A stretch of DNA of 6,979 bases from an uncultured Methanobrevibacter sp. (GCA_904501935.1 CAJGDA010000081.1:1-6979), one strand, 5' to 3'; positions 1 through 5,470 are shown, counted from the first letter of the stretch. Notes: generated by a model from the sequence alone, not told the origin. Numbers and translations: made by a program.

Positions 1-312
1 ATTTACCCTCCTGTAGACGTACTTCCTTCACTTTCTCGTTTGATGAGTGGTGGTATTGGTGGAGACAAAACTAGGGATGACCACAGTGGTGTATCTGACC
101 AGCTCTATTCTGCATATGCAGAATGTCGTGAATTAAGAGACTTAGTAGCGGTTGTAGGGGAAGAAGCACTTACTGAAAGGGATCAAAAATTCTTAGAATT
201 TGCTCAAGCATTTGAAGACCAATTCATTACCCAAAGTAAAGATGAAGACAGAACTATCTTCGAAACTTTAGACCTTGGTTGGAGATTACTCAAAATCTTA
301 CCTAAAGCTTAA
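1..312 (+). CDS. atpB: A-type ATP synthase subunit B, C-terminal part, ending at a premature in-frame TAA
   Basis: This is the C-terminal end of the non-catalytic B subunit of the archaeal A1Ao ATP synthase, the regulatory partner of catalytic subunit A in the A3B3 hexamer. The gene is cut by the left window edge and is open from base 1. The reading frame begins IYPPVDVLPSLSRLM, followed by GGIGG and a conserved region around DDHSGVSDQLYSAYAEC, all typical of the B subunit, then the C-terminal helical domain ending LGWRLLKILPKA. A TAA stop lies at 310-312, but the same frame continues with family-like sequence to a second TAA at 364-366. The first stop therefore looks like a nonsense change (GAA to TAA would be one base) rather than the natural end. 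The next gene, atpD, follows 81 nt after the first stop or 27 nt after the second, as expected for an atp operon. Identification is firm; the true C-terminus is not. Confidence 0.93.
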   Translation: MYPPVDVLPSLSRLMSGGIGGDKTRDDHSGVSDQLYSAYAECRELRDLVAVVGEEALTERDQKFLEFAQAFEDQFITQSKDEDRTIFETLDLGWRLLKILPKA

Positions 313-366
313 CTCAAAAGGGTTAAAGAAGAATTTATTGAACAATACCTTCCAAAAGATGACTAA
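313..366 (+). pseudogene. atpB: In-frame continuation of atpB after the premature stop
   Basis: These 17 codons plus a TAA continue the atpB frame directly after the stop at 310-312. They read LKRVKEEFIEQYLPKDD, a charged amphipathic helix of the kind that normally closes archaeal B subunits. Protein-like composition, an unshifted frame and a second stop 27 nt before atpD all argue that this is the natural C-terminus, now separated by one stop codon. It could be made by readthrough, be lost in a truncated but functional protein, or reflect an error in the sequence. Confidence 0.8.
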
Positions 367-383
367 TCTCATTACAGTAATGT

Positions 384-390
384 AGGTGAT
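384..390 (+). promoter_or_regulatory. Shine-Dalgarno site of atpD
   Basis: AGGTGAT ends 3 nt before the ATG at 394 and matches the complement of the methanogen 16S rRNA 3' end (AGGAGGTGAT). It confirms the atpD start. Confidence 0.8.
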
Positions 391-393
391 TAA

Positions 394-1080
394 ATGGCAC
401 AAGATATTATAGATGGAATTAATCCAACTCGTATGGAATTATTGTCTCTTAAAAACAGGACTAAACTTGCTGTTAAAGGGCATGGTTTACTCAAAGAGAA
501 AAGGGACGCTTTAATTAAAGAGTTTTTTGATATCTTGGATCGTGTCAAAGGTATTCGTGAAAATGCAGAATTAAGTCTAAAAGAAGCAAATGATGCTTTA
601 CTTGAAGCTCAAATTGCTATGGGTGATTTGGCTGTTAGAAAAGCAGCATTATCCGTTAAAGAATCTATTGATGTAGAAATTTCATCAAGAAGTGTTATGG
701 GTGTTGCTGTACCTGTGACTAATGTAAAAATGGAAGAAAGATCCATTATTGACAGAGGTTACGGATTTTCTGACACAACCATACAATTAGACGAAGCTGC
801 AAAGAAATTCGAGGAATCTCTTAAGTATTTAATTGAACTTGGTGAAGTAGAAAAAACTATTTTCTTACTCGCTGAAGAAATTGAATCTACCAAACGTAGG
901 GTAAATGCTTTAGAACACATTATGATTCCAAGATTCCAAAATACTGAAAAGTATATTGATATGAGACTCCAAGAAATGGAAAGAGAAAACTTCGTAAGAT
1001 TGAAAATGATTAGGTCAACTATGGAGAAAAATGAAAAAGCGGCAGCTGCTGCTGAAGCAGCTAAAAATGCAGAAGCTTAA
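394..1080 (+). CDS. atpD: A-type ATP synthase subunit D (central stalk)
   Basis: Encodes a 228-residue subunit D, the central rotor shaft that couples ion flow through the membrane ring to ATP synthesis in the A3B3 head. The N-terminal PTRMELLSLKNRTKLAVKGH segment and the KEKRDALI stretch are hallmarks of the AtpD/NtpD family. The protein is two long predicted coiled-coil helices (about residues 10-75 and 140-215) around a central region, as the family requires. The C-terminus is a short Ala/Glu/Lys-rich tail (AAAAAEAAKNAEA). Length is ordinary for the family. The start is set by the AGGTGAT site just upstream. It follows atpB closely and is probably the last gene of the atp operon, since a T-rich stretch comes directly after its stop. 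Confidence 0.96.
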   Translation: MAQDIIDGINPTRMELLSLKNRTKLAVKGHGLLKEKRDALIKEFFDILDRVKGIRENAELSLKEANDALLEAQIAMGDLAVRKAALSVKESIDVEISSRSVMGVAVPVTNVKMEERSIIDRGYGFSDTTIQLDEAAKKFEESLKYLIELGEVEKTIFLLAEEIESTKRRVNALEHIMIPRFQNTEKYIDMRLQEMERENFVRLKMIRSTMEKNEKAAAAAEAAKNAEA

Positions 1081-1081
1081 A

Positions 1082-1131
1082 TTTTTCTCTTTACTTCTCA
1101 TTTTCTTTTATTTTTATTTATTTTTTTAATT
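1082..1131 (+). terminator. T-rich terminator after atpD
   Basis: Directly after the atpD stop there is a roughly 50-nt pyrimidine tract with repeated runs of four to seven T (for example TTTTTATTTATTTTTTT) and no obvious hairpin. Oligo-T runs are the usual archaeal intrinsic terminators, so this probably ends the atp operon transcript. Confidence 0.7.
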
Positions 1132-1226
1132 TAAGGTTGAATATTATTTTGTTTTTAAAAAAAGCTAAAATTATTGAGTTACTGTAAAAAATTTTTTTCT
1201 AGAAAATTACAGAAAATGGTGTTAAA

Positions 1227-1376
1227 ATGAAAAGAGATCCAATTGACCAATATATGAAGGACCCAGATAATAAAGCGAAAGTATTCATCTGGATGACTCG
1301 TGCAATGATTATAACTACTTTTATGATAACACTCGGAGTAATTTTATTTATTTGCCACCTTGTTGGCCTTTTCTAG
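1227..1376 (+). CDS. 49-residue single-pass membrane protein
   Basis: A short open frame, ATG at 1227 and TAG at 1374-1376, encodes 49 residues. The N-terminal third is charged and soluble (MKRDPIDQYMKDPDNKAK). The rest is one strongly hydrophobic segment, about residues 19-49, with only Arg25 and His44 breaking it, so a single transmembrane helix is expected. A partial Shine-Dalgarno, GGTG at 1218-1221, sits 5 nt upstream. A T-rich terminator separates it from atpD, so it probably has its own promoter; GCTAAAATTAT at about 1163-1173 is a weak TATA candidate. Its last 29 bp overlap the 3' end of the convergent ATP-grasp gene. I do not recognise a named family; its position next to the atp operon hints at, but does not show, a link to the ATP synthase. 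It is real rather than chance in my view, because of the charged head plus membrane helix and the ribosome site. Confidence 0.68.
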   Translation: MKRDPIDQYMKDPDNKAKVFIWMTRAMIITTFMITLGVILFICHLVGLF

Positions 1377-2532
1377 CAATGTCATTTACAATTTGGCTAG
1401 ATAATTCTACTTTTTCATATAATTTTTTAAAATCCTTATCTTTATCAATTATTGTAAGCAAAGGTTCTCCTTTTTCAGTAATTGAACCTATGTGAGGCAA
1501 GTCATAAATGTTGTCCAAATCTATTTTTTCATATTTCATTCTTGATGGTGAGTAAATTATTTTTTTATAGGAATAATATTGAGGTTCCGGAATATCTATG
1601 ATTTCCCCTTGGCATGCTTTGATATGTGCCTCAAGCATATTGATTCCAAGTGATTTTTCCACACATTCGAATGTTCCTTGAAGTCTTGCATTAACTTCAA
1701 TTACATATAATCCATTTTCATTCAGAATATAGTCCACACCATTTGATCCGATTAACTTAAATTTATGGGCAAGCATTTCTGAAGTTGAGTCCATCTCGCC
1801 AGTTATCTTATCCAGGTCTTTGACATTGGCCATAACAGACTCTTCTGTTAAAGGCAAAATGTTTCCAATATATCTGAAACTATTGTTTTTCTCAAAGTCA
1901 TTTTCTGTCAACAATCTTGTGTTGATGATACATTTTGCATCGTTTCGGCTTGCAAGAACTGATGAACTTAGGTTGATTCCTTTGATATATTCCTGCAGGA
2001 TGAATTCACCATCATTAAATTCAAGATTTCCTAATTTATCTAGATGATTTATTCCATACCCTCCACTTCCTTGAATGGGTTTTAAAATAAATTGAACTTC
2101 ATCATGATTTTCATTTATTTCAAATGCTTCATCCATATCAGTTAACCTAAAAGTCATAGGGGTTAAGATTTCATCTTTGATTTTCCTGTAAAAATTAAGC
2201 TTATTTTCAATATATCTGGTATCCTTAGTTCCCAAAATCTTCTTTCTGTACCTGCTTGGAAAGTCATTTGGGGAGATGCCTGAAATAGGTATGATATAGT
2301 CAACTTCGTCAAGATAATCCTCTGAGACATCTAAGATATGCTGAGGGCTGAACTGATCTTCAAATAATCCGCAGCTTTCGCCATCACTTTCATTTAGAAT
2401 GACCTTTTGATTTTCAATGATTGGAGTGTCGGATGTGGAAAAATAGCTTGCAGAATAAATGTCATAATCCAACTTCAATGCACTGTTAAGCATACTTCTT
2501 GTATCAATTCCAATAAGTAATAGCTTTTCCAT
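1348..2532 (-). CDS. ATP-grasp ligase (biotin-carboxylase/carbamoyl-phosphate-synthase-like), substrate unknown
   Basis: A 394-residue ATP-grasp enzyme. Such enzymes join a carboxylate to an amine or other nucleophile through an acyl-phosphate, using ATP. The N-terminus (LLLIGIDTRSMLNSALKL, residues 4-21) resembles a Rossmann-like pre-ATP-grasp domain. The ATP-binding core shows K151 followed by a glycine-rich loop, KPIQGSGGYG (151-160), a hinge region around LQEYIKG (179-185), and the Mg-binding motif IEVNARLQGTFE (278-289) with E279 and N281. About 100 C-terminal residues follow. It resembles the predicted archaeal ATP-dependent carboligases related to biotin carboxylase, but the substrate cannot be read from sequence. 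The start gives a proper Rossmann N-terminus; no Shine-Dalgarno precedes it, so initiation may be leaderless or after processing of the tRNA just upstream (29 nt away). It is convergent with the 49-residue membrane-protein gene. Confidence 0.88.
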   Translation of the reverse strand: MEKLLLIGIDTRSMLNSALKLDYDIYSASYFSTSDTPIIENQKVILNESDGESCGLFEDQFSPQHILDVSEDYLDEVDYIIPISGISPNDFPSRYRKKILGTKDTRYIENKLNFYRKIKDEILTPMTFRLTDMDEAFEINENHDEVQFILKPIQGSGGYGINHLDKLGNLEFNDGEFILQEYIKGINLSSSVLASRNDAKCIINTRLLTENDFEKNNSFRYIGNILPLTEESVMANVKDLDKITGEMDSTSEMLAHKFKLIGSNGVDYILNENGLYVIEVNARLQGTFECVEKSLGINMLEAHIKACQGEIIDIPEPQYYSYKKIIYSPSRMKYEKIDLDNIYDLPHIGSITEKGEPLLTIIDKDKDFKKLYEKVELSSQIVNDIARKGQQGGK

Positions 2533-2561
2533 AAAAAATCAGTAAAAATAGTTTTTTAAAA

Positions 2562-2633
2562 TAGTCCCGAGCGGAGTCGAACCGCCGTCTCCGGGTCCAA
2601 AGCCTAGAAGGATTACCACTACCCCACGGGACT
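2562..2633 (-). tRNA. tRNA-Gln (anticodon UUG)
   Basis: The complement folds into a 72-nt cloverleaf. The acceptor stem is AGTCCCG/CGGGACT with discriminator A and no encoded CCA. The D stem is GGGT/ATCC, and the anticodon loop CTTTGGA has anticodon TTG at 2598-2600. The T arm is GGCGG/TTCGACT/CCGCT. The first pair is A1:U72, which fits archaeal tRNA-Gln, made as Glu-tRNA-Gln and amidated by GatDE. The anticodon stem, CTAGG/CCCGG, contains an A·C mismatch (A29 at 2605, C41 at 2593), which is unusual. Two U residues link the D and anticodon stems. No intron is seen. It reads CAA and CAG codons and is transcribed with the same polarity as the flanking protein genes. Confidence 0.93.
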
Positions 2634-2639
2634 ATTTAT

Positions 2640-2656
2640 GTTGTATCATATACAAC
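2640..2656. repeat. 17-bp inverted repeat at the tRNA-Gln start
   Basis: GTTGTAT at 2640-2646 and ATACAAC at 2650-2656 form a perfect 7-bp inverted repeat with a 3-nt centre. It sits between the putative TATA box and the tRNA, 6 nt from the mature 5' end, where transcription should start. It may be an operator or a leader hairpin; no function is established. Confidence 0.6.
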
Positions 2657-2672
2657 ATTAAATATATATTTA
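2657..2672 (-). promoter_or_regulatory. Probable TATA box of tRNA-Gln
   Basis: An AT-only stretch (TAAATATATATTTA-like on both strands) lies about 25-38 nt upstream of the mature tRNA 5' end, the spacing expected for an archaeal TATA box. The flanking DNA is AT-rich, so this rests mainly on position. Confidence 0.5.
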
Positions 2673-2689
2673 TCATGTAGTATTTATAT

Positions 2690-3088
2690 CTATCGGTTAT
2701 TAGATAAATTTTGATAAAATAAGCATTTTTCATGCCATAAACAATTAAAACAGATTTTAGAGACACTTTCTTTTGAGTTAAAAATAGAATCGATTTCCTC
2801 AAATAATTCAAGGGAGTTATGCTCTTTTGAAGCATCTAATCTTTTCAGAACCTCATCATCCATTTGAACAATAGTCTTATTATGAATTTGGTCTTTGCAA
2901 AAGTTGTTTTTTAAATTGGGGCATGCTTTACAGATGTCATCCGGTGAGTATGTTAGAAAAACAGTTGTTTCGCTTTGTTTTCTTATTTCATTAATTTCGG
3001 TCATGTTTTTGGTGAAATTATCATCATATCCATAACCCTGAAAACCCTTAAGACACAATAGGTGATGTCCGCGCAATAATAATTTCAT
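2690..3088 (-). CDS. DUF1284 family cysteine-rich protein
   Basis: A 132-residue protein of unknown function. It opens MKLLLRGHHLLCLKGFQGYG, the signature of the DUF1284 family (LRGHHLLC followed by a G-x-G-Y segment). Seven cysteines are present: C12 in the HHLLC motif, C53/C56/C64 in CKACPNLKNNFC, and C113/C116/C122 in CFNCLWHEKC. With the paired histidines they could bind an iron-sulfur cluster or zinc, which is inference. I chose the Met at 3088. An upstream Met at 3172 would add 28 residues, mostly encoded by the T-rich spacer, and overlap bioY by 41 bp. There is no clear Shine-Dalgarno, so translation may be leaderless. It lies 43 nt after bioY in the same direction, which suggests co-transcription or a shared theme, though a hairpin plus T-runs lies between them. 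No transmembrane segment is seen. Confidence 0.86.
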   Translation of the reverse strand: MKLLLRGHHLLCLKGFQGYGYDDNFTKNMTEINEIRKQSETTVFLTYSPDDICKACPNLKNNFCKDQIHNKTIVQMDDEVLKRLDASKEHNSLELFEEIDSIFNSKESVSKICFNCLWHEKCLFYQNLSNNR

Positions 3089-3131
3089 AAAAATCAAAAA
3101 AAGTAAAAAATAAAGGTTAATAAAAACCTTT
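3089..3131 (-). terminator. Hairpin and T-runs between bioY and the DUF1284 gene
   Basis: Read on the - strand, AAAGGTT and AACCTTT (3131-3112) form a 7-bp stem with a 6-nt loop directly after the bioY stop. T-runs of six and seven bases follow before the next ATG. It may end or attenuate the bioY transcript, with some readthrough into the DUF1284 gene. Confidence 0.5.
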
Positions 3132-3743
3132 TTAGTCTTTTGGTAAAAATACTTTGGAAACAGATGCTGCACCTAAGATTTTTACAAGGTCACCTATAAT
3201 AAATGGAACAAGACCCATCATTAAAAGATCAACAACACCAATAGTTGCGCCTTGAGTTAAATTGTACCATAATGCAAGGCCAGCAAGTCCTGGAATGTAG
3301 ATTAATGCAAAGTTTGCAATTCCAATGACAACTGCCATTCTTGTAAAGTTGCGTGCTTTAGCATATTTTTCGGTAATTGCTCCTATAAAGTATGATGCAA
3401 TAACAAATCCTATAAAGAATCCAAAGGTTGAACCTAAGAATATGTCTAATCCGCCGGTCATTCCTCCGAACCAAGGAATAAATGCAATACCTAAAACGAT
3501 GTATAGAATTTGGCTTAAACATCCATATTTTTTACCTAAGAATAAACCAGAACATAATACTGCAAATGTTTGAGCAGTTATAGGAACTGGAGTCCATGGG
3601 AGCGGAATAATGATTTGTGCCATTATACCAGTAAAACATGCCATTAAAAAAGACATGAGTAATTTAGTTGCGGTACTAGAATCCTGAATTCTTTCAAAAA
3701 CATTTTTTCTAGTGCTGTAATAGTTGTCCATATTGATATTCAT
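3132..3743 (-). CDS. bioY: BioY biotin transporter, ECF S component
   Basis: A 203-residue integral membrane protein that captures biotin for import, as the substrate-binding S component of energy-coupling-factor transporters. About six hydrophobic segments are visible, near residues 28-46, 53-70, 74-91, 103-123, 134-157 and 173-195. Family signatures include the PWTPVPITAQTFAV segment (49-62), the GG..GGLDIFLGSTFGFFIGF region (93-113, where many members have GPTGGYL) and the closing PFIIGDLVK (180-188). The start is set by a GGAGGT site 5 nt upstream. No EcfT or EcfA gene is in view, so it either uses a shared energizing module elsewhere or works alone, as reported for some BioY proteins. 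It lies 67 nt after dnaG, with a 9-bp inverted repeat in the gap that may control it. Biotin uptake suits a host-associated methanogen needing a biotin-dependent pyruvate carboxylase, which is inference. Confidence 0.93.
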   Translation of the reverse strand: MNINMDNYYSTRKNVFERIQDSSTATKLLMSFLMACFTGIMAQIIIPLPWTPVPITAQTFAVLCSGLFLGKKYGCLSQILYIVLGIAFIPWFGGMTGGLDIFLGSTFGFFIGFVIASYFIGAITEKYAKARNFTRMAVVIGIANFALIYIPGLAGLALWYNLTQGATIGVVDLLMMGLVPFIIGDLVKILGAASVSKVFLPKD

Positions 3744-3748
3744 TTTTT

Positions 3749-3754
3749 ACCTCC
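3749..3754 (-). promoter_or_regulatory. Shine-Dalgarno site of bioY
   Basis: GGAGGT on the - strand, 5 nt before the ATG at 3743; it selects the first Met of MNINM over the second. Confidence 0.8.
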
Positions 3755-3776
3755 AATCCAAATTCTTTAAATAATT

Positions 3777-3801
3777 AAATGAGAACTGACTATTCTCATT
3801 T
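3777..3801. repeat. 9-bp inverted repeat between dnaG and bioY
   Basis: AAATGAGAA (3777-3785) and TTCTCATTT (3793-3801) are perfect inverted arms with a 7-nt spacer. It lies 10 nt past the dnaG stop and 33-58 nt before the bioY start. This is the zone where a bioY promoter with a short leader would have its TATA box. Candidate roles are an operator for bioY or a weak dnaG terminator hairpin. The downstream sequence is AT-rich but not a clean T-run, so I favour an operator slightly. Confidence 0.55.
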
Positions 3802-3810
3802 TCGTTAAGT

Positions 3811-5049
3811 TTAATTTATAGTTATGATTTTCACATCTTGTGGTTTTTTAACTATATTTACAGATTTGAATGCGACTAATTTTTTAATTCCTTTTTGTGA
3901 TGCTACATCAACAAGTCTTTGTGAGATTACACCATCAAAGATAACAGTGTCAGCAGTTCCCTCTATGTTTTTAATTTCTTCATAGATATTTTCCACTTCA
4001 ACTTCTTTAGTCATATTCAATGCTTCGTCTAAGATTGCTCCACTTCCGGATCCTTCAAATTCTTTAAGCATATCCTTCATTAAGCTTACTTCATCATCTT
4101 CAATAACCGGTTCTTCAACAACTTCTTCGCGGCGGTTGAATTTTTGTTTTTTGTTATTGTTGTTCCTGCCATTATGTTTGTTGTTTTCTTTTTTATTGTT
4201 GTTATCGTTTAGGATGTTTGAAGTAGCTAAGAATTGTGCTGTTGGAACTTTATCTCTGAGTGCGACCAATACTTCTTCTTTTTCCAGGTCTTCAACTTCT
4301 TTTCCTTTTGGAGCGCGAGTAACATAGTCGACATCTCCAATCTGTAAGAGTTCTTTCAAGATAAGTTCTCCACCTCTGTCACCATCAACAAATGCTGTTG
4401 TAGTTCTTTTTTTACTGAGTTCACCGATTGAACGAGGCACACTCACGCCTTCAACAGCTACAGTATTTTTGATTCCATATTTGAGTAAGTTTAAGACATC
4501 GCTGCGCCCTTCCACTACTATAATTGCATCGGATGTGTGGATGCTAGGGCCAGCAGGCAAGCGGTCTTCACCATATTCTGAGATTTCATGAATACGCATC
4601 GCTTCCCTTACTTCTTCAATCATTCTCATGCTGGTTGGACCAACGCTTTCAACCATTTTCTTGTAGATTTCTTTTGCACGGTTAACAACTTGTTCTCTTT
4701 TAACAGCTCTTACATCTTCAACTTTTGTAGTTTGAATTTCAGCTTCACAAGGACCTACGCGGTTAATGGTTTCAAGAGATGCTGCAAGGATGGCTGTTTC
4801 AACTCTATCTAAACTGGATGGAATTACGATTTCACCTTTTGCTCTTCCACTGTTTGAGTGGATGTTAACTTGGATTCTTCCGATTCTTCCGGTTCTTTGG
4901 AGTTCTCTTAAATCTAAATCATCACTAAGTAAACCTTCAGTTTGCCCAAATACCGCACCAACAACATCAGGTTTTTCTACAATACCGTTAGCGTTAATTT
5001 GAGCATGAATTAAATATTTTGTTGTAGTTAATTCTTCACCTTTTCCCAT
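3811..5049 (-). CDS. dnaG: Archaeal DnaG primase-like protein (Toprim; exosome-associated)
   Basis: A 412-residue archaeal DnaG. Archaeal members have the bacterial-primase Toprim domain and are known both for primer synthesis in vitro and as a subunit of the RNA exosome that helps bind poly(A)-rich RNA. The N-terminal domain begins TTTKYLIHAQINANGIVEKPDVVGAVFGQTEGLL, typical of the family. The Toprim core holds E180 (IIVVEGRSDV) and the D-x-D pair D222/D224 (AFVDGDRGG), the expected metal-binding acids. Residues 278-305 form an Asn/Lys-rich low-complexity linker, followed by an acidic stretch and a conserved C-terminal domain ending KIITIN. The start is firm: AGGAGG lies 7 nt upstream. It heads the leftward block and is divergent from the RraA-like gene across a 430-bp gap. 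All catalytic acids appear intact. Confidence 0.96.
   Translation of the reverse strand: MGKGEELTTTKYLIHAQINANGIVEKPDVVGAVFGQTEGLLSDDLDLRELQRTGRIGRIQVNIHSNSGRAKGEIVIPSSLDRVETAILAASLETINRVGPCEAEIQTTKVEDVRAVKREQVVNRAKEIYKKMVESVGPTSMRMIEEVREAMRIHEISEYGEDRLPAGPSIHTSDAIIVVEGRSDVLNLLKYGIKNTVAVEGVSVPRSIGELSKKRTTTAFVDGDRGGELILKELLQIGDVDYVTRAPKGKEVEDLEKEEVLVALRDKVPTAQFLATSNILNDNNNKKENNKHNGRNNNNKKQKFNRREEVVEEPVIEDDEVSLMKDMLKEFEGSGSGAILDEALNMTKEVEVENIYEEIKNIEGTADTVIFDGVISQRLVDVASQKGIKKLVAFKSVNIVKKPQDVKIITIN
4135..4217 (-). repeat. Low-complexity Asn/Lys-coding tract inside dnaG
   Basis: On the - strand this A-rich segment repeats AAC/AAT and AAA codons, coding for runs of up to four Asn mixed with Lys in the linker between the Toprim and C-terminal domains. 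It keeps the frame, so it is a coding low-complexity expansion, not damage. Confidence 0.75.
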
Positions 5050-5056
5050 TTTTAAG

Positions 5057-5062
5057 CCTCCT
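5057..5062 (-). promoter_or_regulatory. Shine-Dalgarno site of dnaG
   Basis: AGGAGG on the - strand, 7 nt before the ATG at 5049; a near-perfect anti-16S match that fixes the start. Confidence 0.85.
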
Positions 5063-5470
5063 AAGCTTATTAATCGGGATAATTTATGTAATTCTAAAAA
5101 ATGATATTTTTAGCCGGTAAATTTGCATAAATTATACGATAAACATATGTAATTCGTCAGTCTGTAAGACCTATTATACACTAAAAAAAGAGCCAATACA
5201 TTTAGACAGTGTTACTATTAAGGGTTTACTATTTTCTAATATTAATTACTTATTTGAAATTATATAAACGTTTTAACCTTTTATTTTTCCTTAATATCTG
5301 ATTTTCTCCTGTCTTTGAATTAATTAATTAATAATTATAATAATGATAATGTAAATAACTCGTTTGAGTATATAATAATGTCAAGTATTTTTATAATACT
5401 ATAATTATAATTATTGGTAAAACTAATATATAAAATATAGTATAGTATTTCTAATTAGTGAAAAAAATTT
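5063..5470. other. AT-rich divergent intergenic region
   Basis: Between the ribosome sites of dnaG and the RraA-like gene lie about 410 bp without a convincing gene. There is no GC-rich island of the kind that marks structured RNA in such a genome, and no long open frame. Visible elements near dnaG are an inverted pair ATAATTTATG (5079-5088)/CATAAATTAT (5126-5135), an inner pair CTAAAAA (5094-5100)/TTTTTAG (5107-5113), and a direct repeat TATGTAATTC (5085-5094 and 5146-5155). Further right are a TATA-like GAAATTATATAAACG (5256-5270, + strand), an AATT microrepeat near 5319-5335, a small stem AGTATT/AATACT (5384-5400) and a 14-bp AT palindrome (5401-5414). Short AT-only symmetries are expected by chance here. 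Confidence 0.6.
5425..5435 (+). promoter_or_regulatory. Probable TATA box of the RraA-like gene
   Basis: AATATATAAAA is centred about 50 nt before the ATG at 5480. A start site about 25 nt downstream would leave a leader of about 25 nt carrying the GGTGA site at 5471-5475. Other TATA-like strings occur in this AT-rich DNA. Confidence 0.5.

Noticed and set aside
310..312. Genetic-code reassignment of TAA, or a Gln suppressor role for the mismatched tRNA-Gln
   Set aside because: Other genes here end normally at TAA or TAG without extended homologous frames. The expected codon in atpB is more likely GAA than CAA, and the tRNA keeps a normal UUG anticodon.
2632..2835. 67-residue frame on the - strand across the DUF1284 3' end and the tRNA promoter
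   Set aside because: It lies in another frame of the DUF1284 gene and runs into the AT-rich tRNA upstream region; the composition is that of translated AT-rich noncoding DNA.
2690..3172. Longer DUF1284 reading frame starting at 3172
   Set aside because: The extra 28 residues come from the 3' end of bioY and a T-rich spacer with a hairpin. The family motif begins at the Met at 3088, and the longer form would overlap bioY by 41 bp.
4588..5002. Open frames on the + strand opposite dnaG
   Set aside because: They are shadows of the strongly supported dnaG coding strand, with no ribosome site or family resemblance.
5319..5414. AT palindromes and AATT microrepeats as a replication origin or CRISPR-like repeat
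   Set aside because: The units are too short and irregular, no origin-box-type GC-containing repeats or cdc6 gene are nearby, and such patterns arise by chance in very AT-rich DNA.
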